Shown here: one piece after another, positions 36,401-47,100 of the stretch
How the letters are laid out: the number at the start of each line of letters is the position of its first letter
Numbering within the stretch: position 1 is the stretch's first letter
From: Sitta carolinensis
Taxonomy: Eukaryota; Chordata; Aves; Passeriformes; Sittidae
Direction of reading: 5' to 3'
DNA: 64,000 nucleotides
NCBI GenBank assembly: GCA_032173965.1
Contig: JAVUNC010000006.1
Location: forward strand, 34,381,870-34,445,869
Notes under the pieces: model-generated
The model's database searches: none
Seen by the model: the letters and a program-made list of their open reading frames with translations, nothing else
What the model was told of the DNA's origin: nothing
Made by a program: the position numbers and the translations under genes

Positions 36401-39400
36401 CAACTTGAATATTTTTAAAAAGCAATCTTTTATGTTTGCGTTTAATGGCATGGGAAACTAACTACATGTGAGAAGACAGAAATGACAGCCTGTCATGGGA
36501 ATCTCTTTACGGCTATTGAAAACAACAGTGCAGCACAAAATATTAGTTAAGTTTTAGTGTGACAGTTCAATAGTGGATAAATGGTCATGAATGTGCCAGA
36601 GCTGGCTCACCCTGATAAACTAGATTGTTTGGATATTGGGTTAGGTGAGTGACTGAGGTATGTGCTTGTTGGAGGGAAGTTTTCCAGTTGCAGCAAGAGC
36701 ATAAACCTGTTTGAATAGAAACAAGAAAAAAAGTGAATGAAGTCATCTATTAGTTTAATGGGATATCGTGAATATAAAATTACCAAAATATTTTTGCCTG
36801 TCAAACCACAAGATATCAGATTATTAAAATAGAGTATACATATTTCTTCACACAGAGGTGTCCTTTAAATACCCTAGATCACAATCACTAGATTTAAACA
36901 TCCAATTTACTTTGAATGCTTTTAGATAATAAATTCCACAGGACACAGGTTTGCATATGTTTTATAGCTACCTTAACAAAATTAGCTATATATATTGCTT
37001 GCCTGCTTGCTTTAATCTGTTTTTGTTATGCCTAAACCACAAAACTAGACTGTTCACTTCCTTTTCCTTTTTCTCATTTGTTACCATGCAGTCATCGTTC
37101 AAGCTGTCAATACTCCAGGCATTGAAAAAGCCACAAATCCAGATTTGAACATTGTCCATCTAGATGGACACTAGGGACAGCCTGAAGCATTTGATACCAC
37201 CCAGGCCCCTCTTGCTTTGTATTTCTTGTACTACCTTTGCAGGTTCAGGACAGTTTGCTGAGACAACAAGGTTTTGGGACACAGTGAGCTGTCCTCTTAG
37301 TGCTACAAGCAGTCTGAGTGGCAACGAACAAGTCTTCAAGCAAGGAAATGTTCATTTGGTTTGCAGCTTAAAGATTTTTAATAAAAGCTGAATGATTAAA
37401 ACAGTCCCACCCTCCCTATGGTACATATTTTATAATAGAAAAACTGTATCAAAGCAAAATTTGAAACCTAGAAAAGAAAGAGGCAAAGTGAATCTATGAA
37501 GGAGTTTAGTTTATGTGCTTCACAGCATTAAACTAAATTAGAACTCTGCAGGGAACAGTAACTAACAGAACTATATATTTTAATTATTAGATGCACTGAC
37601 ATTCCAGCTTCATGGGTTTCAAGTGTACTCAGCTTGCCCTGGATGTTTGGAGTTCACTGCTACCTAACTCGCAGATTCAGTGAGAAGAATGAGGTGTTTC
37701 TGAAGCAGGTGATAAAGCTCTAGTTAATTTAGACCTTTCTGTACATAAGGTGAGAGAAAACTAAGAAAAAAGGAGAAAAGTATAATGTTAAATTTGGCCA
37801 AGCTCTGCAATGGGAACTCTGCACAATGCTAGAGAAATGTATTTTGTCCCAGGTAAATAACAGTCAGTGGTTAAAAAATTTAAAAAGTCATAATTCAGAC
37901 CCAAGTAATGACTGCCTCCAAAATTGCTATAGTTATGTCAGTTCGATGTGACTACATTTTGGGCAGAATCTGTCTTCTGAATGCTTTGTCTAAACCCCTT
38001 GTGCCCTTAATTCTCTGTCAGTCAAGTAATTTAGCAGGTATCAGCTTCCAACCCTGCAAATCCCTCAGATACCCAGTCATCCCTGCCCAGACCTCATCTC
38101 TTGTTCTGTCCCCCTCTCTGCCTCTCCAGCAAGAAGCCCTGAGGGCTTTTTCACTGTGTTCTTCAAGCAAGTAAGGGCTCGCTCTGCACACACATCCATG
38201 GCATCCTTCCCTAGCAAGGGGGAAGTACTGCACAGGGAACCTGGGATCACAGAAATACCTGTCAAGCAGCTCAATCATTTGGGGTGATGCACTGCCAAAA
38301 AGGCAGGGCTGTGCATGCTGAGGGTCACTGCTCAAGCCTACCAGACAAACATCACTTTAGAGGCAGCACTAATGCCCCTTGGGGAAATGGGACAGAGGCT
38401 GAAAGAGGACACACATTGTCCTATTTCTTGGCAGTTCTTCTATAGAAGCCAAACCCTCACCTGATCCTACGCAGAAACAGAGCAGAGAGAGGAGTGACAA
38501 ATGCTCCTCCGATAGTTGGAAAAAATAACTGATGGCTAGTGCAAATGATCACAAGGGCATGCAAAATGAATTTTAGTGGTAATTTAAATATGAAATGACA
38601 CATTTGCATGGTATTTCAGACACTCCCACAGAAGTGACTCTGACAATTATAAAGCTAGGAAAACATCCGTGATAGAGTGAAATCAAAGATATTCAAATAT
38701 AAGGCCAAACCAGTAGGGTCTGAGTGCCGCAAATCCAATTTGTTCTAAAGGAGATCCCATGAACACAGCATCTCCTACTGTTCAGACATATCAGCAACAT
38801 CTGAGAAGCATAATGCAGTGAGTTAGGCCAAAGTAAATCCCTTTTTTCTTTAATTTCCTTTTTTTTCTTAACTTGCTAAATTCTTCGCTTTTTCTGCTAC
38901 CCATCTTTGCTGAAATTTTGGCTAAATTCCAGTTGAAGAAATCTTTTTTGTGTTTCTGATTTCTTCTTCTATAAACTGAAACAGCTGCAGATTTCTACTA
39001 GATAGAAACCTACTGTACTGAGAATGTATCTCAGAGACGTAAGAAAATTACATTTGTAAAGACTGCAAACATGAAGAAAAAAATTTACAACGCATACAGT
39101 TTCTTTTTTATTAAGCTTAAATGTATCTCGCCCTTGTGGTCTTGATTACTGTTGTCATAACACCAACTACTTTCTTTCCTACATTATGGTGTGATTTTAG
39201 TGGCTTTCAAACTACAAGTAGTCCATAATCCTATGTTAGTTTACTTGGAATCGGTCTACTGAGATATATTAAATGACAAAATATTATGACCTACATCAAA
39301 GGTGAATGTTATCAAATAGAAATTGCAAGGATTGGTATTGATTTTGGGGCCAGAAAATCTGGAGAGCTTTATACCAGTAAAACTCCAGCAGGTTCAACAG

Positions 39401-40280
39401 GATACTCTTGATTTATACTGGAATAAATGGAAAATTATTCACATCTCCAATTTATCACCTGAACAAAAGCAAAAGAAACCATCTTAGAATTCACAATTCA
39501 CTGTATTCTGGATCAGAGAAATCCTTGGAGCAATCCAGTCTACAGCAAAGCTGAACAGCACAGCATTCCAAAAGGGAAAATATCCCTACACTGCAGACCA
39601 CCTACTCTTTACTTCAGGATCTCCTTCCTGCTGAAGCACAACTTGCTTTGCTCTGGCAGAGTCACTTGTATATGTGAAAGCTGATATATAGCAATCTTTC
39701 AGGAAAAGAATTAACAAGAAAAACTACAAGATCTCACTATATTAATTCTTCAAAAGCAAGTTAAAGGGATGCATAGGTCACATGGATAGTTTATATGCAG
39801 TTGCCTGTAGCCAATGTGTTGGAGAAAGGCGCTGTTGGTGCTTTGACCTCACTGTGGTGAGATGTGCCTCCTTGTAACAGCTGAAAGCTCCCTGATCCTA
39901 TGAGCATAGCAAGGCCAAGCACAAGTGGTGTGGGATCACTGACATGCCAAGGTGTCCTGCATTTCACCTAAAGAGCCCCTCTTGTCTGCAGAGGGCCCTT
40001 TCCTCTGCATGGCTAAGGAGCTGCTGGGAGCTCCATGGGGACCCTTTCAGCCTGGGGCTGCCTTCCCACTACCACTGTATTCTTCCATGCTTGTTGCACA
40101 GCTGGCAGCACTGGAAAGAGCTAAATGCTGCCTTGTATTGAATGGTGAATGCTGGAGTGGGTGTTTTTTTCCAAAATTAGGATTTCCCCGACATAAGCTG
40201 CCTTCTCTATTTTCTGGTTCATATCAATCGTTAACTTACTTCCTCAAACAGGTTCTGTAAGGGCTTTCTAGCAGAAAAAG
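30476..40280. other. Intergenic, no gene recognised
   Basis: Nearly 10 kb of AT-rich, apparently unique DNA with no CR1, LTR or exon that I can recognise. A 10-bp inverted repeat (aattgatatc / gatatcaatt) lies at 36232-36257. The lack of transposon insertions over this length could fit conserved regulatory sequence or a deletion-prone avian genome; sequence alone does not decide. Confidence 0.5.
36232..36257. repeat. 10-bp inverted repeat
   Basis: aattgatatc (36232-36241) and gatatcaatt (36248-36257) are perfect complements with a six-base loop. AT-rich, with no known motif. Confidence 0.6.
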
Positions 40281-40336
40281 TGTGTATATATGTATTTATA
40301 TACACACACACACATATATATATATATGCATATACA
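40281..40336. repeat. Compound (TA)n/(CA)n microsatellite
   Basis: Alternating purine-pyrimidine sequence: tgtgtatata, tatacacacacacaca, then a TA run and gcatataca. It abuts the left edge of the CpG-rich patch. Confidence 0.9.
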
Positions 40337-40780
40337 CGGTTATAGTGAGAGTGTGTGGAGCGGGGCTGACATTCACCCACGCCTTGGCCGCTCCCTTCAG
40401 ACGCTGCTGCCAAGAGCCTGAAACGGTGCCTGTTTCCCCGTCACCATGGCAACCCTGAGTGGGGAAGCAGCATTTCCTACAAGGCTCTGCACTGAACCTC
40501 TGCGAGATGCTGCCAGGCTGCGGGCGACCCGGCCCCAGGAGCAGTGAGCACCACGTGCAAGCGGCCCCCCTCAGCCTCCCGCAGCTGTCCTGCTTGCCAG
40601 CCGCTGCCATGGCCTCTCCCGGGGGCTCCTGGCCTCCAGCACTTGCGGGTGCCCCGGGCTGCCCGGCGCGGGGCTGGTGGAAAGCCTGGCAGCTGCCTGT
40701 GGAGGCTGCGGGGGCTGGGGGGAGGGACCTCGAGCAGCTGTCCTGCTGCCTCCTACCTGCACTGCCTTCACCCTGACCCA
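40337..40780. promoter_or_regulatory. CpG-rich patch, candidate promoter or enhancer
   Basis: About 440 bases of high GC with roughly 25-30 CpG dinucleotides counted by eye, in a region that is otherwise AT-rich and CpG-poor. It contains an RFX X-box (40440-40453), a CACGTG E-box at about 40553-40558, and a short + strand frame with a strong start context (ATG 40609 to a TGA just before 40780). No TATA box is evident; CpG-island promoters usually lack one. It is not a recognised repeat. An orphan CpG island, a lncRNA promoter or a gene remnant are all possible; transcription is not shown. Confidence 0.45.
40440..40453. promoter_or_regulatory. RFX-type X-box
   Basis: gtcaccatggcaac fits the X-box consensus GTNRCC(N0-3)RGYAAC at every fixed position with a two-base spacer. 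RFX-family factors bind such sites in promoters of ciliary genes and other targets. It lies in the CpG-rich patch, which makes function more plausible than for an isolated match. Confidence 0.55.
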
Positions 40781-40954
40781 CCTCAAGGGGCTTTGTGGTA
40801 TGGGGAGCAGTACCTTAAAAAAATTCCAAGCAAATATAAAAATCCCAAACCATGCCAAGGTTTTGAACCCACATTCCCAAGCTGAGCAAGACCAGACTTT
40901 CTCGGAAATAATTGTTTTCTTTGCTGCAACTCTGGCAGGTAAGACTAGCTATTT

Positions 40955-42146
40955 TAAGGGTAAGCCATACCTGACCAATCTGTTGGCCTTTTATGATGGA
41001 GTGACTTCAAAAGTCAATGAGGGAAGACTGACCCACGTCACCAACCCCGACCTCTGTAAGGTCTTTGAAATGTTCCCATGTGACATCCTTATCTCCTAAT
41101 TGGGAAGATATAGATTTGATGGCTGGAGTATTCAGTGGATAAGGAATTGGTGGGATGGATGCAGATAGAGTTGTGGTCAATGGCTCTATGTCCAAGTGGA
41201 GGCTGATGATGAGTGGTGTTTCTTGGGGCTCTGTCTTGGGACTGGTGCTCTAATATCTTTATCATTATCATAGACAGTGACATTGGGAGCACCCTTAACA
41301 AGTTTGCAGATGGCATGAAGCTGAGCAGTGTGATAACACAACAGGAGAATGGTGTGCCATCCAGGAGGATCTGTATAATTCTTAGATAATCCTGGGCCCA
41401 CAAGAACCTCAGGATGTTCAATAAGCCTAAGTGCAAGATGCACCTGGTCAGAGAAATCCCAGACATCAGCACAGACTGGGAGAAGAACTCATTGAGAGCA
41501 GTCCCGTGGAAAAGATTTTGGGGGTCCTGGGGGTTGAAAAGCTGGACACAACCCAGCAATGGGCATTTTCCAGTTGAGAAAGTCAACCACATCCTGGGCT
41601 GCATCCAAAGCTGCCTGACCAGCAGGCCAAGAGAGGTGATTCTGCTCCTCTACTCTACTTTTGTAAGAACCCAGCTGGAGTGCTGCATCCAGCACTGGGG
41701 TCCACAAGATAAGAAGGATGTGGACTTGTTGAAGTGAGTCTAGAGGAGGGCCACAAAGATGATCAGAGGATTGCTCAGCCTGCAGAAGAGAAAGCTCCAT
41801 GGAGACTCTAGAGCACCTTCCAGCACCTAAAGGGGATCTGTAAGAAAGGTGGAGAGGGACTCTTTACACAGGCAGATAGTGATAGGGCAAGGGGGAATGG
41901 TTAAACTAAGGAGATATTAGGAGATATTAGGAGGAAATTCTTTACTCTGTAAGGGTGGTGAGGCCCTGGCACAGGTTGCCCAGAGAAGTTGTGGATGTCC
42001 CATTCTTGAAGCGTTCAAGGCCAGTTGGGATGAGGGCCACATGGTCTGGTGGAAGGTATTCTTGCCCATGGCAGGGGAATTGGAACCAGATGATCTTTAA
42101 GGCCTCTTCCAACCCAAATAATTCTATGATTGTGTGATGCTATGAT
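40955..42146 (+). mobile_element. CR1 LINE, 5'-truncated, sense
   Basis: About 1.2 kb of CR1 covering the C-terminal part of the reverse transcriptase, the end of ORF2 and the 3' UTR. The translation shows YLTNLLAFYDGV (about 40970) and KVFEMFP, matching the KAFDxVPH motif (about 41059). The catalytic F/YxDD motif is present as FADG at 41303-41314, so a catalytic Asp is lost. The thumb-region VNHILGCIQS and LLYSTFVRTQLECCIQHWGP follow at 41580-41700. The 3' end carries aggttgcccagagaagttg, ttggaaccagatgatcttt and the tail attctatgat...tatgat. In-frame stops (41097-41099 and near 41168) and frame changes make it inactive. It is the longest mobile element in the window. Confidence 0.95.
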
Positions 42147-43822
42147 AATGCATTTTAAACAGTATGTAGGTTCACTGAAGTTATTTTTTACTTCCTCCTC
42201 TTACTTCTGATTAACATCTAACCACAGTAATGGAAATTTAAAATCCTGTGTTAGCTTTGAAGCACGTGCACAAGTCTAAAATCTGGGTAAACAATTTATA
42301 AAATCTCATCTTCTCTCTATTATACCAACCCACATCTGTAGCCTTGAGATGATTACTGTAACTCCATAAGTTTGAAACTCAGTGTGACTAGGTATAAAGA
42401 CATTTTTTAAAATTTAGATATTTCTTACTGTGTGATTCTGTCTCTGTGTATATAATCTGGTATTAGTGGGCAAAATGAGTGGAGAAAATGAATTCTCACA
42501 GATACCTTAGGCACCATTGTAGAAAAAGCACGAATAATGTAAATTGTGGTCTGCAGAAAAATGTCCAAGCCCTCCAGTGACGCAATATAAATTAACTGCT
42601 CAAAGAAAAAAACAACACCAGTGTACTACTTGTTCCTATCAATACCCTTCTAAACCTTGTTAGTCTTCCCACAGGGGAGTGCTGAAACCAAAGCTCAGCT
42701 CTAACTCAGACACAGTGAATCCATCCAGGAAAGAGATGCTGTGAATTCCCAGCTGCTGGAAAAAATGTTGGTTATCAGGTTGTACTGGAAAATTTGGTAT
42801 GAGGAAATTCAACTGCAGAACATGGATTGAAAGCATTCCATTAACTCTGTCGCTGGGCAGAATATTTTGTTTCTTTCCTTGAGCCTCTATATTTATTCCT
42901 TATTTCATTAAAGTGATTACCTAGATTTCTTGCCTCTCCTTCTCCATACTCTCCCATCTCTTTTTGGCAAGGTCCTTCAGCATGGTCCTGACACCCCTGC
43001 AGACCAGGCTCTCATCTCCCCTAGGGTTCTTGCCAGTGGAACATCATGCTCTATTTACACCAGCAATTACTCTCTCCTCAAACACAACTTTGCAAACATT
43101 ATCTGGAAAAACTCCTTAGAGTGAAGAGAACACTGCAGTAATCTTTGCTTTTCTTCTCAAAACTAAGAGGAATTCTAGAACACAAAAACTAAGGAAACAA
43201 TTTCCTAGGAAATTGTGCCTTAGGGTTGATGTAAGTCCTGCCTAATAGGCACAAATTCTGAGCAAAGCTGGCTCCAATTGCAGGAAATTCATGGTTGCTT
43301 TTTCCTGTGTGAACTCTCTGGTGTAAAAAATTGGGGTTTCACAATGCATTCTTTCTTCTGAGTGGAGACATTACCAGTGTCTCTCCCCCCTACTTGTATG
43401 ACAAATCACATAAAGAATTCATTATATTTAAATTCAATGTCATCCATGTCATACTGACTTCAGTTATATGTGGATTAAAAAGCTAGACAAGGTGAATAAA
43501 AGACAGACACCTACCTGTCTCAACCTTCTTTTAGTTAGGAAATCCAGCTGATACCTAAGTTTGTCAGCTTGCCTAATGCATCCTATAATAGCAAAACCAA
43601 AGCTTACTGGAGGTTGATGAAGGGGTTGGAGTAATGGCATTCTTGTGTTAAATTTTACTGATGCCTGAATTGTTAACCTCCTACCAAAAACTATAGCATA
43701 TTGTTCCCAACTATCACAGTATTCCTTAGAAAAAGATACAAAAATGTGGTTTGCAATAATACAGAGGGCACCAAAATCATCACAATGATTTTTTTGTCAA
43801 AATTATCAACATTCAGTTTCTC
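42147..43822. other. Intergenic, no gene recognised
   Basis: AT-rich unique-looking sequence between a CR1 and an LTR-like fragment. No exon or repeat is recognised. Confidence 0.5.
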
Positions 43823-44040
43823 ATGCTATATTTTTATTGGGTTTACATGGCTGTGTTTGGGGTGCTACAGGGGAGGCTTCTGTGAGAAGGTGCTGCAGCT
43901 TCCTGCACATCAACAGAGCCAATGCCAGCCAGCTCCAGGAAGGAGCCACCACCAGCCAAGGCTGGGCCAATCAGAACAGTGGGAACACCACTGGGATAAC
44001 ATATTTAAGAAGGAAAAAAGTTAACTTCAAAGGAGAGAGA
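43823..44040 (+). mobile_element. Probable avian LTR (endogenous retrovirus) fragment
   Basis: Starts near tattgggtttacatggc and runs through gctacaggggaggcttctg, agagccaatgccagccagc, a CCAAT box in gggccaatcag (about 43965-43975), and a TATA-like catatttaag (44000-44009) about 30 bases further. The wording and order resemble a dispersed avian LTR repeat that I recall, with paired CCAAT and TATA-like elements. No internal gag/pol sequence is adjacent. Boundaries and family are uncertain; a database search would settle it. Confidence 0.5.
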
Positions 44041-44152
44041 GAGGAACTCATCATTAATTTGGCTCACAATTCACCTAAAAATCATGTAATTCAACAAATA
44101 ATACCAATATTTTTATGTTACTTCCTGCATTCTGATACTCCAGCTTTTAGTC
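44041..44152. other. Short intergenic spacer
   Basis: AT-rich sequence between the LTR-like fragment and a T-run. It could be part of the same element, but nothing diagnostic is seen. Confidence 0.4.
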
Positions 44153-44177
44153 TTTTTTTTTTTTTTTTTTTTTTTTT
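44153..44177 (+). repeat. T25 homopolymer
   Basis: About 25 uninterrupted T. It lies about 110 bases right of the LTR-like fragment with no clear retroposed body beside it. Confidence 0.9.
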
Positions 44178-47100
44178 GCTTTTCCCCTCTATAATTTTAA
44201 CAGCTAAATCGCTGTCTTAAAAAAGAAAAAATCACCAACATTTAATACCCAAGAACTTCATGGATGGTTTTGCCATTTTATATGAAAATGTCATCCTCTT
44301 AGAAGTCTAGATACAGCAGAGGGCTTGAGAATCAGAGAGTGATTTGCTGATCAAAGATGCTTCAGTCATTTTTGAAAAAAGATGTCTTAGAAACTATCCT
44401 CTGGCAACTAAATTAACTTTCAACTCCTTTCTCAAGCTGGACAAAGCTAAGAACGGACTTTTTAGTCATTTTAAGAAACGTAAGTTTCAAATATTTCATC
44501 TTTGTCTTGCTATCACAGAAGATTTGGTCTCACAAATCAGATTTTGGCTTCAGCAAGTTCTAATCATACCCTTCCACTGCCACTTTACAGATGTATTTCC
44601 ATTTTTCTGGAAATGGGAAATGGAGTTCTCTTGAGAGGACTCCTTTTCTTCATATATTTAAGTCCATTTCATATCTTTCCCAAATAGGGACGGTCAGGAT
44701 GCACAGAGTCTGAGTAACTCCTTCATTACAAGAGGCTTTAGCACCTTTTGTTTTGGATGTAAAATACAATGAAGCCTGAAAAAGGACCACTGACAACCAT
44801 ATTTCACCAAGGTTTCTGTGATGTAAATACCAAATCTATACATAGAGAATTTTTTCTTTAACCTGAGGATTGATTGCATCTTTTTTAAAAAACCTCGAAA
44901 CTTCAAAATTATAGATCCCAATTCTTGGCCCTAGAAAAAAAGTTTAATACAGGTAACTGTTTATCACATCTTAACAGTCAAACCACAACTACTTCTGTGA
45001 ATAGTGCCTGTTTCCTGGTTTCTACCCCAAGTCCATAATATTTCAATTATTTTCATGAGAGAACAAAAAAGCCAAAAGCAAAAGCTGCTTCTCAGGCAGA
45101 AGAACAGACCTGACATGCAGTGAAGCACTCATTTGCTTGCCATGATTTACACAAGGCTCATCACAGAAACCATACTTAGAAAGAATCGCAACATTCCTAA
45201 AGGCCAATGAGATTATTAGAGCTATCTAAACTTGTCTCCTGACTGGCAGAGAGGATGCAATTCCATCCAGGTTGCAGTCAGATTAGTAGCCCATGGCTAC
45301 ATGGTGTTAAAAACACATCAGATTGTCACCGGGAATCTCTTAATCAAACACATACAATCTTTAGTTATTTCCTGATTCTTCCTAAAAATCACAGATCCCA
45401 ACCTTGATTCTTGTTTGATGCCACACTCAGAACAAATTGCCCAGCTGTTCAGATCTCTCTCTTTGTGTACTGTTAGGTTTTTGCCTTATGCTCTTTGTAG
45501 CAAACCATGTTTATTTGGGTATCAGCAATGACTCCCAAGGGCCATTTAATAACCAGAGGTCAGGTTTCAATCCTTCTTTATCTGGTCAAGGCAAGACACT
45601 AGAGCTGTTGCAGATTATACTTGCCTGCTCACGCCTTTGGGTGTTGAGGGATTAAAGGTAATCCTTTGTATCCCAATGAAAGTCCGCATTTGTCTAAACT
45701 ACAAAAACAATCAGTAATATCTGTTTAAAGTCCTTGCTTGTATAAACAGGCTTTCTGTCTTTCTCCATGCAATATTGAGGAGCGTTGATAACATTACAGT
45801 AGTTAGAATAATACAGACTGATGAAAAATGTATCAGAAATCTACTTGATTTTGTTTGCAAGACTCTTAAACAGGTTTCACTGTAAGGTATCAAGCTGTCC
45901 ACACCACTTTCAAGTAACTGTATCCTTTCAGATGCCACAGTGAAAAGAATCCATGTTTAAAGGGGGGAACTTTTGTAAAAGGGATTTGCTGCAAAAGAGA
46001 TTATGCAAGTAGGCTAGTCCAGCAGGTCCAACAAGGGAAACAACACACTTGTTTTTCTATCAAAAGGGGCCTCACTTGTAGAACTGATTGAAGATGTCTT
46101 AAAGTAACCATTGGTGACAGAAGAGCCATCACTGTGGCATTACGATTTTCCAACATCCCTGGCTCATGTGGCAACCCCTAGTGACAGCTGGACTGGCACA
46201 GTGACCTGCTGCAACGGCTTCAGTCTGCACTGTGCTCTAGGCACAAACAAGCAACGCTGGGAATACTGAAGTTTCACTCCCCTTCTCCTTCCTCTCCTCT
46301 GCTGCAGAGCCCTGATAACCAGGACCCAGGCCAAAGGAGTCATCTGTATTCAGCAGTAACAAGGACAAACCTTGTCTCCTTTTGCTGACACAGAGTGTGG
46401 CCAAGAGCAGCAGTGAGCTTAAGAAAAATCCCCATGAAAGCTGCATAGATTCAAGCAGGAAAATGAAGAGCATTTTTCATCTAGCATGCATTCAGCTCCT
46501 TCAGGAGCATAACACCACACTGATGTGTTGTCAAGAGCGTGGCAGCTTCTCTGTAGAGACACTTGAGTAAGCTGAATCAGTAAATTTTATTTAACTGTCA
46601 GCCCTTCCTTACAGCACTGTATCAAAGTCAAGAAACAAAGCTTCATCCTCATCTGACTCTGAACAAATACTGGCTGCTGTGGTACTTTGGGCAGACAGAA
46701 CCTGAGCCAGGGTTTGGTGCAGCTCAAGCAAAATTAGTAGCATATCAACAATGTCTGGTTTCCAGAAAGAGCTGAGAACACCTCTAAGAAAATAAAGCCC
46801 CTGCGTGGAGCTGGGCAGGAACAATCGATGGTAGCAACTTTTGGAGTTTTTCAGTCTGGAAGTTTGCATACTGTCAGGTGAATTCTCAATATTTGAATTT
46901 GGTCTTGAGACCAAAATATGAACTCACATCATTTTATTCAGTCTAAACTTGCTTTCTGAGCAACCCATTGAGACTCTGTTTCAACAAACAAAATACAGGG
47001 CAATGATAGTCCTCCATATCCTCAGCAGGTTATCCTGCTGAGACATAGAAAAACAGACTGCACATTTGCACCAGCACTTGAATCTATTTTTTGTGATTTA

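Noticed and set aside
40296..40781. 161-codon open frame on the minus strand
   Set aside because: It lies in the CpG-rich patch, where stop codons are rare by composition, and runs into a microsatellite. The translation is low-complexity with no recognised domain.
41089..41604. 171-codon open frame on the minus strand
   Set aside because: It is the antisense of a CR1 element whose sense strand encodes reverse transcriptase; no independent coding signal.
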